Shown: piece after piece, positions 1 through 6,202 of the stretch
Position numbering within the stretch: position 1 is the first letter of the stretch
How the letters are laid out: every line of letters starts with the position of its first letter
From: Prevotellaceae bacterium UBA6858
GTDB taxonomy: Bacteria; Bacteroidota; Bacteroidia; Bacteroidales; Bacteroidaceae
NCBI GenBank assembly: GCA_002451695.1
Contig: DKDC01000025.1
Span: 1-13,254, forward strand
Direction of reading: 5' to 3'
Length of the DNA: 13,254 bases
The notes under the pieces: model-generated
What the model was told of the DNA's origin: nothing
The model's database searches: none
Seen by the model: the letters and a program-made list of their open reading frames with translations, nothing else
Program-made: the position numbers and the translations under genes

Positions 1-11
1 ATCAGACATAA

Positions 12-58
12 TTTTTCCTACGTCCTATGTAGTTTTTCCTATGTCCGATGTGGTTTTT
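12..58 (+). repeat. Tandem pair of a 21-bp T-run/CCTATGTCC repeat
   Basis: Two head-to-tail 21-bp units lie at 12-32 and 33-53, each five T's followed by CCTAYGTCCKATGTRG (units differ at three bases), and a further T-run at 54-58 begins what would be a third unit. Bases 1-32 match 4571-4602 at 29 of 32 positions by hand, and 33-73 match the reverse complement of 13215-13254 (about 33 of 40), so this is a dispersed repeat family. It has no coding sense that I can see, and its function is unknown. The copy may start left of the window. Confidence 0.8.
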
Positions 59-102
59 AGGGCGTTTTGAAAAGAATGTGCGATTATGGTATTGCGCGAA
101 TT

Positions 103-211
103 GTAGGGGCGTATTGCATACGCCCTGTACGCTACCGCTTATACCGCGTTTGCGAATACCGCCACAACATCGCAAATCGACGCAATTTAGGGCGTATGAA
201 TACGCCCCTAC
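103..211 (+). repeat. REPIN-like element, left copy (two inverted palindromes plus spacer)
   Basis: The 109-bp element begins with a palindrome at about 106-124 (GGGCGTAT, TGC, ATACGCCC) preceded by GTAG, and ends with a second palindrome (GGGCGTAT, GA, ATACGCCC) followed by CTAC. The two ends therefore mirror each other about a GC-rich spacer of roughly 65 bp. The same element, about 80-85% identical and exactly 109 bp, lies reversed at 13035-13143. The arrangement is that of REPINs: two REP-type palindromes in inverted order, mobilised in trans by a RAYT transposase in the bacteria where this has been studied. No such transposase is in the window. The element starts 53 bp past the stop of the DUF805 gene, a usual place for REP sequences. 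Confidence 0.75.
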
Positions 212-264
212 AGCGGTGCAACAATTTGAAAAATTGTATTTTGTGTAATTTAATTGCCCCTGAC

Positions 265-738
265 TTATGCGCAGTCTTGGTCTTCCTCAATATATTTCGG
301 GGACTCCCCGTAATCGTTCTCATACGCGTCGCTGTCCGCGCACAGGAATACGAGCAGGATTACTTTCCATGCCAAGGCAAGCAGCCCCCAAAGAAGGTAT
401 TTTGCGATGAGCGTTTCGGGCGTTGTGTCCATATTGTTTTGCAGCACCATAATACCAAACGTTTCATAGAGAATGCAGACAATCAGCGAGCCTTGGATGA
501 TTGCGCCAACTCCCCACCACCAGCCGCTGCGGCCTGTGTCGTGCAGACGGCGGAATGTGAGCGGTATTGCCATAAGCCCGGCAATCCAGCCCAATACAGG
601 TATAACCAAGCCCACGGCATAGACCACCAGCATTGTCCACCAATACTCGGAGCGGCGCGCGCGTCCCGAAAACTGGAATATCTTTTTTGTCGAGGCGTTG
701 AGCGCCTCCGAAAACCCCAAGGATTGTGTCTCTGTCAT
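265..738 (-). CDS. DUF805 family inner-membrane protein
   Basis: The 157-residue protein has the DUF805 signature RRLHDTGRSGWW at about residues 63-74, preceded by the family's GRARRSEYWW segment (25-34). Hydrophobic, likely membrane-spanning stretches lie at about 36-60, 74-99 and 113-133, and the C-terminus is acidic (about 135-157). Family function is unknown; members are small membrane proteins. The frame stays open to an ATG at 795, but that start falls inside the frdB terminator stem and upstream of a -7 box at 765-772. I therefore chose the ATG at 738, which gives the usual family N-terminus and a leader of about 20 nt. It is probably transcribed separately from frdCAB. Fold and family are secure; role unknown. 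Confidence 0.88.
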   Translation of the reverse strand: MTETQSLGFSEALNASTKKIFQFSGRARRSEYWWTMLVVYAVGLVIPVLGWIAGLMAIPLTFRRLHDTGRSGWWWGVGAIIQGSLIVCILYETFGIMVLQNNMDTTPETLIAKYLLWGLLALAWKVILLVFLCADSDAYENDYGESPKYIEEDQDCA

Positions 739-764
739 CTTCGCGTTTTTATTTTGTTCATTTG

Positions 765-772
765 CAAAGATA
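765..772 (-). promoter_or_regulatory. -7 box of the DUF805 gene promoter
   Basis: On the minus strand the sequence reads TATCTTTG, an exact match to the Bacteroidota -7 consensus TAnnTTTG, 26 bp upstream of the chosen ATG at 738. No clear TTTG box lies 19-21 bp further upstream, where the sequence is the frdB terminator stem. Box position and start choice support each other. Confidence 0.6.
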
Positions 773-776
773 TGAA

Positions 777-822
777 ATAAAAAAGAACGCACCACATAAT
801 TGCAGGACAGTGGTGCGTTCTT
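777..822 (-). terminator. Intrinsic terminator of the frdCAB operon
   Basis: A perfect 13-bp stem pairs 783-795 with 810-822 (on the minus strand AAGAACGCACCAC and GTGGTGCGTTCTT) around a 14-nt loop, followed on the minus strand by six T's and then ATTT. It starts 18 bp past the frdB stop. The stem is nearly symmetrical, but the T-run on the other side is short, so termination of minus-strand transcription is the natural reading. Confidence 0.92.
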
Positions 823-839
823 CCTAAGAAACTTACTTT

Positions 840-1598
840 TTAATCAGCAAGCTTTGCCTTTATGAACTCGCGGTTCAGGCGTGCTATGTTTGCCACGCTC
901 TCGTTCTTGGGGCATACAGCCTCGCAGGCGCGGGTGTTGGTGCAGTTTCCGAAACCGAGTTCGTCCATCTTTGCAATCATTGCCTTCACGCGCTTCTTTG
1001 CCTCTACGCGGCCTTGGGGAAGGAGCGCGAACTGGCTCACCTTGGAGGATACGAAGAGCATTGCCGAGCCGTTCTTGCAGGCAGCCACGCACGCGCCGCA
1101 GCCGATGCAGGTTGCGCAGTCCATGGCCTCGTCTGCCGCCTCTTTGGGGATGAGTATGGCGTTTGCGTCGTGCGGTGCGCCTGTACGCACGCTGATGTAT
1201 CCGCCGGCAGCCTGGATTTTGTCGAATGCGGAGCGGTCAACCATGCAGTCCTTTATCACAGGGAATGCCGCCGAACGCCACGGCTCAACGGTGATTACCT
1301 CGCCGTCGTGGAAGCGGCGCATATAGAGCTGGCAGGTTGTTGCGCCGGTCTCTGTCTTTCCGTGGGGAGTGCCGTTGATGTAGAGCGAACACATGCCGCA
1401 GATGCCCTCGCGGCAGTCGTGGTCGAAAACGAAAGGTTCGCTGCCTTCCTCCACAAGCTGCTCGTTGAGAATGTCGAGCATCTCGAGGAACGAGGTGTCG
1501 GTTGGGATGTCGCGCATCTCACGCTCGTCAAAATGTCCCGGGTCTTTGGGGCCGTCCTGCTTCCAATATCTTATTTTGAAACTTATTGTATTAGCCAT
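840..1598 (-). CDS. frdB: Fumarate reductase/succinate dehydrogenase iron-sulfur subunit
   Basis: This 252-residue subunit carries electrons through three Fe-S clusters between the FAD of FrdA and the haems of FrdC, on the cytoplasmic face of the membrane. Visible ligands are C62, C67, C70 and C89 for the [2Fe-2S] cluster (CREGICGMC motif, 62-70). The ferredoxin-like half has C164-x2-C167-x2-C170-x3-C174 plus C219, C225 and C229-Pro for the [4Fe-4S] and [3Fe-4S] clusters. A further cysteine, C161, precedes that motif. Length is normal. It is the last gene of frdCAB, 44 bp after frdA, and is followed by the terminator at 777-822. Sequence alone does not decide the physiological direction; fumarate reduction to succinate is expected in Bacteroidales. 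Confidence 0.96.
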   Translation of the reverse strand: MANTISFKIRYWKQDGPKDPGHFDEREMRDIPTDTSFLEMLDILNEQLVEEGSEPFVFDHDCREGICGMCSLYINGTPHGKTETGATTCQLYMRRFHDGEVITVEPWRSAAFPVIKDCMVDRSAFDKIQAAGGYISVRTGAPHDANAILIPKEAADEAMDCATCIGCGACVAACKNGSAMLFVSSKVSQFALLPQGRVEAKKRVKAMIAKMDELGFGNCTNTRACEAVCPKNESVANIARLNREFIKAKLAD

Positions 1599-1642
1599 TT
1601 TAGTTTTGTTTTTAATTGTTAGTAAGAAGTCCGGGCTTTTTC

Positions 1643-3622
1643 TTAGCTCTTGTAGTTACGTGTCTTGACTTCAATAGCTTCGTATTTGAGCGGTTCCTTG
1701 GTAAGCTCGGGGGCTTTTGCGTCGTCGCCCTGATATTGCCAGCAACCCACGTAGAAGTAGTTCTGGTCGTCGCGCTTAGCCTCGCCCTCTTCGGTCTGGT
1801 ATTCCTCGCGGAAGTGTCCGCCGCAGCTTTCGTTGCGGTGAAGCGCGTCATAAGCGATGAGCGAGCCCATTGTTATGAAGTCGTTGAGGCGGATTGCCTT
1901 GTCAAGCTCCACGTTCAAGCCTTCCTTTTTGCCGGGAACGAAGAGGTTTGTCTCGAACTCCTTGCGGATTTCGGCAATCTTCTTGAGGCCCGTTTCAAGC
2001 CCCTCCTTGGTGCGCGCCATGCCGACGTACTCCCACATAACCTTGCCGAGTTCCTTGTGTATTGCGTCAACCGACTTTTTGCCCTTGATGTTCATCAGGT
2101 GATCAATCTTGTCCTGCACCGCCTTTTCCGCAGCGTCGAATTCCGGGCGGCTGGTGTCGAAACGGCCAACGGTGATTTGGTCGCTGAGATAGTTCTGTAT
2201 GGTGTAGGGAAGCACGAAATACCCGTCAGCAAGACCCTGCATGAGAGCGGAAGCCCCAAGACGGTTCGCACCGTGCTCGGAGAAGTTGCACTCTCCGATT
2301 GCGAATAGGCCGGGGAGGTTGGTCTGCAGCTCATAGTCAACCCAGAGACCGCCCATTGTGTAGTGGATGGCGGGATAAATCATCATCGGGTTGTAGTATT
2401 TCACGCCGTTGATTTCCTTTACGAACTCGCCGGGGTTAACGTCGGTAATCTCCTCGTACATGTCGAAGAGGTTGCCGTAACGTTGGAGAACGACATCAAG
2501 GCCAAGGCGGCTGATTGCCTCGGAAAAGTCGAGGTAAACGGCAAGTCCGGTGTTGTTCACGCCGAAGCCGGCGTCGCAACGCTCCTTTGCCGCACGCGAA
2601 GCCACATCGCGGGGAACGAGGTTGCCGAATGCGGGGTAGCGGCGTTCCAGATAGTAGTCGCGGTCTTCCTCGGGGATGTCGGTGGGCTTAATCTCGCCTT
2701 TCTGCAGTTTCTTTGCGTCCTCGATTTTCTTGGGAACCCAGACGCGGCCGTCGTTGCGCAGGGACTCGGACATGAGTGTGAGCTTGGACTGCTTGTCTCC
2801 GTGAACGGGGATGCAGGTGGGGTGTATCTGCACGTAGCATGGGTTTGCAAAGTATGCGCCGTGGCGGTAGGCCGCCATTGCTGCGGAGCAGTTGCAGCCC
2901 ATTGCGTTGGTCGAAAGGAAGTATGTGTTGCCGTAGCCGCCGGTTGCGAGTACCACAGCGTGGGCTGCGAAACGCTCGAGTTTGCCCGTTACAAGGTTTT
3001 TGGCGATGATGCCGCGTGCGCGGCCGTCAATCATCACCACGTCCTGCATCTCGTAGCGGGTGAAAAGCTCCACTGTGCCAGCGTGAACCTGGCGCATCAA
3101 GGCCGAGTACGCCCCGAGAAGGAGCTGCTGGCCGGTCTGGCCTTTTGCGTAGAATGTGCGGCTCACCTGCACGCCGCCGAAAGAGCGGTTTGCGAGCAGC
3201 CCGCCGTATTCGCGCGCAAAGGGAACGCCCTGTGCCACGCACTGGTCGATGATGTTCGCGCTCACTTCGGCAAGGCGGTAAACGTTAGCCTCGCGTGCGC
3301 GGTAGTCGCCGCCCTTAACCGTGTCGTAGAACAGGCGGTAAACAGAGTCGCCGTCGTTCTGGTAGTTCTTGGCGGCGTTGATGCCACCCTGCGCAGCGAT
3401 GGAGTGTGCGCGGCGCGGCGAGTCCTGGATGCAGAAGTTCAAAACGTGGAAACCCATTTCGCCGAGCGATGCGGCTGCCGAAGCTCCGGCAAGGCCCGTT
3501 CCCACAACAATCACGTCGAGCTTGCGCTTGTTGGCGGGGTTCACCAAACGCTGGTGAGCTTTGTAGTTGGTCCATTTTTGCGATACAGGACCTTCTGGAA
3601 TTTTTGAATCTATAGTTGACAT
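1643..3622 (-). CDS. frdA: Fumarate reductase/succinate dehydrogenase flavoprotein subunit
   Basis: The 659-residue catalytic subunit interconverts fumarate and succinate. The N-terminal FAD-binding fold shows VIVVGTGLAGASAA (about 37-50). H73 in AHSIAAQGG matches the histidine that binds FAD covalently in this family. HPT (267-269), PRDVASRA (337-344, containing the conserved catalytic-type arginine) and HYTMGG (420-425) build the dicarboxylate site, followed by GECNFSEHGANRLGASAL (443-460). A helical C-terminal domain follows from about 490. The large size and insertions match the type that works with a two-haem cytochrome b. It lies 87 bp after frdC and 44 bp before frdB. The start at 3622 gives the expected N-terminus; no frameshift or missing key residue is seen. 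Confidence 0.97.
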   Translation of the reverse strand: MSTIDSKIPEGPVSQKWTNYKAHQRLVNPANKRKLDVIVVGTGLAGASAAASLGEMGFHVLNFCIQDSPRRAHSIAAQGGINAAKNYQNDGDSVYRLFYDTVKGGDYRAREANVYRLAEVSANIIDQCVAQGVPFAREYGGLLANRSFGGVQVSRTFYAKGQTGQQLLLGAYSALMRQVHAGTVELFTRYEMQDVVMIDGRARGIIAKNLVTGKLERFAAHAVVLATGGYGNTYFLSTNAMGCNCSAAMAAYRHGAYFANPCYVQIHPTCIPVHGDKQSKLTLMSESLRNDGRVWVPKKIEDAKKLQKGEIKPTDIPEEDRDYYLERRYPAFGNLVPRDVASRAAKERCDAGFGVNNTGLAVYLDFSEAISRLGLDVVLQRYGNLFDMYEEITDVNPGEFVKEINGVKYYNPMMIYPAIHYTMGGLWVDYELQTNLPGLFAIGECNFSEHGANRLGASALMQGLADGYFVLPYTIQNYLSDQITVGRFDTSRPEFDAAEKAVQDKIDHLMNIKGKKSVDAIHKELGKVMWEYVGMARTKEGLETGLKKIAEIRKEFETNLFVPGKKEGLNVELDKAIRLNDFITMGSLIAYDALHRNESCGGHFREEYQTEEGEAKRDDQNYFYVGCWQYQGDDAKAPELTKEPLKYEAIEVKTRNYKS

Positions 3623-3642
3623 ATCTTTGTTTCTTGTTTGGC

Positions 3643-3666
3643 GGGGACTGCGTGGCGGCTGTCCCC
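3643..3666. other. Small hairpin in the frdC-frdA gap
   Basis: GGGGAC at 3643-3648 pairs with GTCCCC at 3661-3666 around a 12-nt loop. It sits in the 87-bp gap between frdC and frdA with no T-run after it, so it is not an intrinsic terminator. It could affect mRNA processing or the relative amounts of subunits, but a six-base stem can occur by chance. Confidence 0.35.
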
Positions 3667-3709
3667 AAGTTGTTATCTATATGCTTTGTTGCAGACGGTT
3701 GGAAGCCTG

Positions 3710-4387
3710 TCAGCACGCGCCGCCGCAGAGGGCGAACTTCAAAACCACTGCCACGAATGCAAGCACCACAACCGTTACGTAAACGGAGCCTATGGCCTTC
3801 CAGCGGCAGAACCATGTCTTGCCGTTGAGGCCGAGGGTCTGGAACGCGCTCCAAAAGCCGTGGGTGAGGTGGAACCACAGTGCGGCGAGCCACACGATGT
3901 AAACCAGCGCGTAGATTGGGTTGCCGAATGTCTGGGCGATGAACCCTGCGCCGTCGGTAGGCTCAATTCCGCAGGCTCCGGCGTTGCCGGTGAGTTCGGC
4001 GAGCATCATGTTGGCCCAGAAGTTGTAGAGATGGAGCAGAAGTCCGAGCACCACGATGATGCCGAGCACGAACATGTTCTGCGAAGCCCATTCCACCTTT
4101 TCGGGGCGTGCCGTTACGTTGTAGCGGCTTGTGCCGCGAGCCTTGCGGTTCTGCAGCGTGAGGATGAACGCATACACAAAGTGCAAAGCCACCAGGAAGG
4201 CGAGAGCCAGCGTGCCGGCTACGGCATACCAGTTGCTGCCGAGAAATTCACACACGCCATTGTAGGCGTCCTCGGAGAAGAGCACCACGATGTTCATAGC
4301 GGCATGGAATGTCAGGAAAAGAATCAGGGCAATGCCGCTTACCGACATGACCACCTTCTTTCCAACAGATGAATCATATAACCACAT
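3710..4387 (-). CDS. frdC: Fumarate reductase/succinate dehydrogenase cytochrome b subunit (b558 family)
   Basis: The 225-residue membrane anchor exchanges electrons with menaquinone through haem b. Five hydrophobic segments are visible at about 12-37, 55-78, 104-129, 156-180 and 197-219. Candidate axial haem ligands fall in the first four: H28, H69, H119 and H173 or H176, as expected for the two-haem, single-anchor (type B) enzymes. It is first in frdCAB, and the start at 4387 gives the familiar N-terminus with SSVGKKVVMSVSG. Promoter boxes lie about 64-94 bp upstream. Haem dependence is known for the equivalent Bacteroides enzyme; activity here is inferred from the ligands and operon order. 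Confidence 0.95.
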   Translation of the reverse strand: MWLYDSSVGKKVVMSVSGIALILFLTFHAAMNIVVLFSEDAYNGVCEFLGSNWYAVAGTLALAFLVALHFVYAFILTLQNRKARGTSRYNVTARPEKVEWASQNMFVLGIIVVLGLLLHLYNFWANMMLAELTGNAGACGIEPTDGAGFIAQTFGNPIYALVYIVWLAALWFHLTHGFWSAFQTLGLNGKTWFCRWKAIGSVYVTVVVLAFVAVVLKFALCGGAC

Positions 4388-4450
4388 AGATTGTTGGATT
4401 TAATTATTGATGTTAATGTTTCGTTGTTAAAAGCATTTCTAAAGTGTTTG

Positions 4451-4481
4451 CAAAGTTATACAATTCCCAAATTTCCACAAA
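4451..4481 (-). promoter_or_regulatory. Promoter of frdCAB
   Basis: On the minus strand TTTG (4481-4478) is followed after exactly 19 bp by TAACTTTG (4458-4451), matching the Bacteroidota TTTG-N19-TAnnTTTG promoter on both boxes and spacing. The predicted transcript start is near 4445, giving a leader of about 60 nt before frdC. The 342-bp gap 4388-4729 also holds the hairpin repeat (4546-4602) and the dacB terminator (4672-4710); I see no gene in it. Confidence 0.75.
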
Positions 4482-4545
4482 AGGCAAATGGCGAAAAAAG
4501 CAGGGTTTCGGGAATCAAAAACAGTGTGCCGCGACAACGTGAAAA

Positions 4546-4602
4546 CTACGTGGGACGCAGGAAAAACCACATCAGACATAATTTTTTCTATGTCCTATGC
4601 AG
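4546..4602. repeat. Inverted pair of the 21-bp repeat forming a large hairpin
   Basis: One 21-bp unit lies inverted at 4546-4566 and another direct at 4582-4602, separated by 15 bp. Folded as RNA, 19 of 21 positions pair, including four G-U pairs, with two A-C mismatches. The direct half (4571-4602) matches bases 1-32 of the window at 29 of 32 positions. It lies between the dacB terminator and the frd promoter, about 65 bp upstream of the TTTG box, so it is outside the predicted frd transcript. It could be a small mobile palindrome, a protein-binding site or a relic; nothing here decides. Confidence 0.7.
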
Positions 4603-4671
4603 GAAATTTTATATCAGACCTTTTTTCTCCATTTGCAAGTATCAGAAAAACAACAACTTGTAAAGTTTTTG

Positions 4672-4710
4672 AAAAATCGGCGCAAAACATTGGCATTCAT
4701 GGTTTTGCGC
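4672..4710 (-). terminator. Intrinsic terminator of dacB
   Basis: A perfect 9-bp stem pairs 4680-4688 (GCGCAAAAC) with 4702-4710 (GTTTTGCGC) around a 13-nt loop. On the minus strand it is followed by CG and then ATTTTT, starting about 20 bp past the dacB stop. This makes frdCAB independent of dacB. A second inverted repeat (4714-4720 with 4730-4736) overlaps the dacB stop codon but has no T-run. Confidence 0.75.
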
Positions 4711-4729
4711 GTGAAAGTGACAAATTCCC

Positions 4730-6001
4730 TCACTTTTCGGTTATTGCGCGGCAAACGCGGTCCTGGAAATTGCGTGCGTTGCGGTCGTGGAGCACTCCCT
4801 GGTTGAATATGGCGAAGGCGAGTTCGTGGCCCTCGGGCGATGTGGCGTAACCCGCGAGGGTGATGACCCCTTCGAGTGTGCCGGTTTTGGCGTGCACATT
4901 GTATTGCGCCGCAGTGCCGCGCATCCTCCTTTCGAGCGTGCCGTCAACTCCCGCCACCGGCAGGGCGGGGTAAAGGTGGTCGTAGATGTTCGAGCGCGAG
5001 CGGGCATAGACAAGTGCCTTCATAAGCAGTTCGGGCGAGGCGTAGTTGTAGAGCGAAACCCCGCTGCCGTCGGCAACCACGTAGCGCGAGGCGTCGAGCC
5101 CCATGCGCGAAATCATAGCCTTCACTTTTGCCGCCGAGTGCTTTGCCCCGGCGTAGTCGCGCCTGTCCTGCGCCCCGAGCTGGTAGAACAGCGATTCGGC
5201 GTATGTGTTGTCGCTTTCCTTGAGCATGGGCATGAGTATCTGGTCTATGGTGTGGTACCGCGTTATGGCGCATTTGGCGGTGCCGACTTTCCTTATGGAG
5301 TATGCCGGAGTGAACTTCACGCCCTGTTCGGAGAGTGCGCTGAAAAATTCGTCCATGAACCTGTCCCTGCCGTTGTAGAGCAGGGCGCGCAAGGGGGGCA
5401 TGTCGTCGTCCCAGCACCATCCCTCGCCCCATTTCAGGGTGTCTTTCACTGACACGTCCGCCCTTATCTCCCCGGCAATGCTGTCTATGCCCATTTCCCT
5501 TATTGCAGCGGCAAAGGCGCGCATGTCATCGTGCCCGAACATGGGGTCCATCCCCGCCTTAATATACACGTTGCCTTTCAGCACGGAATCCTCCACCGCC
5601 CCCTCGGTGTAGAGCGAAGTCTCGAAGCGGTATGAGCCGCCGAGCTGCTGGAGAGCGGTGATTGCGGTGAGCACCTTGGCTGTGCTTGCCGGGCGCATGG
5701 TCTGGCGTATGTCCTTGGAATACACGAGCGAGTCGGCTGTGATGTCATACACGCCTATTCCCGTGAACGAGGTCTCGAACATTGGGGCGGAAACGAGGCG
5801 GTCTATGCGCTGCCTTACCCTTTGCGCCCACGGCAGGAGCGAGTCCCCGGCGGCGGCAACGCTGTCTTGAACGTCGGCAACCGTGTCGCCCCGCGCCACA
5901 ACCGTGGTGTCGGCGGGGGAAAGGGGGATGACGGTCTGTGCGCCGCCATGCGGCTGGAGCGCAAGGGACAATATGCCTAAAACGAAGTATCTTAGTTTCA
6001 T
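4730..6001 (-). CDS. dacB: D-alanyl-D-alanine carboxypeptidase/endopeptidase, PBP4 type (peptidase S13)
   Basis: This 423-residue penicillin-binding protein removes the terminal D-Ala of peptidoglycan stem peptides and/or cuts D-Ala cross-links in the periplasm. A signal peptide covers about residues 1-22 (MKLRYFVLGILSLALQ, then a site near GGA-Q). All three active-site motifs are present: S106-T-A-K109 (nucleophile), S263-D-N265 and K372-T-G374. The extra domain between the first and second motifs is typical of class C PBPs (S13). Length is normal. The start is fixed by the signal peptide. The gene is divergent from nadB and ends in its own terminator, so it is probably monocistronic. A -7 box lies only 7 bp before the ATG, suggesting a very short leader. 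Confidence 0.93.
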   Translation of the reverse strand: MKLRYFVLGILSLALQPHGGAQTVIPLSPADTTVVARGDTVADVQDSVAAAGDSLLPWAQRVRQRIDRLVSAPMFETSFTGIGVYDITADSLVYSKDIRQTMRPASTAKVLTAITALQQLGGSYRFETSLYTEGAVEDSVLKGNVYIKAGMDPMFGHDDMRAFAAAIREMGIDSIAGEIRADVSVKDTLKWGEGWCWDDDMPPLRALLYNGRDRFMDEFFSALSEQGVKFTPAYSIRKVGTAKCAITRYHTIDQILMPMLKESDNTYAESLFYQLGAQDRRDYAGAKHSAAKVKAMISRMGLDASRYVVADGSGVSLYNYASPELLMKALVYARSRSNIYDHLYPALPVAGVDGTLERRMRGTAAQYNVHAKTGTLEGVITLAGYATSPEGHELAFAIFNQGVLHDRNARNFQDRVCRAITEK

Positions 6002-6008
6002 CGGGTTG

Positions 6009-6016
6009 CAAAATTA
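6009..6016 (-). promoter_or_regulatory. -7 box of the dacB promoter
   Basis: TAATTTTG on the minus strand matches TAnnTTTG with only 7 bp between it and the dacB ATG. If used, the transcript would start within a few bases of the start codon (nearly leaderless). No clear TTTG box is seen at the expected distance upstream, so this may be chance in AT-rich sequence. Confidence 0.45.
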
Positions 6017-6054
6017 CTAATTTTTTCAGTAAACGCCCGCGCCGCAAGCCTTCT

Positions 6055-6080
6055 GGCGCGGTTAGCAAAACCGCCGCGCC
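6055..6080. other. GC-rich inverted repeat between dacB and nadB
   Basis: GGCGCGGTT (6055-6063) can pair with AACCGCCGCGCC (6069-6080), leaving a three-base bulge and a 5-nt loop. It sits in the divergent intergenic region about 40 bp beyond the dacB -7 box and 87 bp before the nadB -7 box. No T-run follows on either strand, so it is not an intrinsic terminator. An operator for a shared regulator is possible but unsupported. Confidence 0.35.
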
Positions 6081-6166
6081 GTGCAAATGCCGCCTTAGGT
6101 TTGGGGTGCACACAATAAAAACTCGTTTTTTCGGCGGCAAAAACCATGGGAACGCTCATTTTTCAG

Positions 6167-6174
6167 TAGTTTTG
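6167..6174 (+). promoter_or_regulatory. -7 box of the nadB-priA promoter
   Basis: TAGTTTTG matches the TAnnTTTG consensus and ends 28 bp before the nadB ATG at 6203, giving a leader of about 20-25 nt. No good TTTG box is seen 19-21 bp upstream. Confidence 0.5.
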
Positions 6175-6202
6175 TAGCACGATAAAAACAGAAGGCAGAA
6201 CA

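Noticed and set aside
12..58. Possible CRISPR array start
   Set aside because: The 21-bp units abut with no spacers, there are only two, and no cas gene is present.
221..237. Inverted repeat ACAATTT-GAA-AAATTGT as terminator of the DUF805 gene
   Set aside because: The stem is all A/T except one pair per end and no T-run follows on the minus strand; it is likely chance in AT-rich sequence.
67..780. 237-codon plus-strand frame through the left repeats and across the DUF805 gene
   Set aside because: Its first third is a translation of the 109-bp repeat and the rest is antisense to the DUF805 gene, which has family motifs. The product resembles no protein family.
2363..3607. 414-codon plus-strand frame opposite frdA
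   Set aside because: It is antisense to a highly conserved gene; long shadow frames are expected in GC-rich coding sequence, and the product has no recognisable motif.
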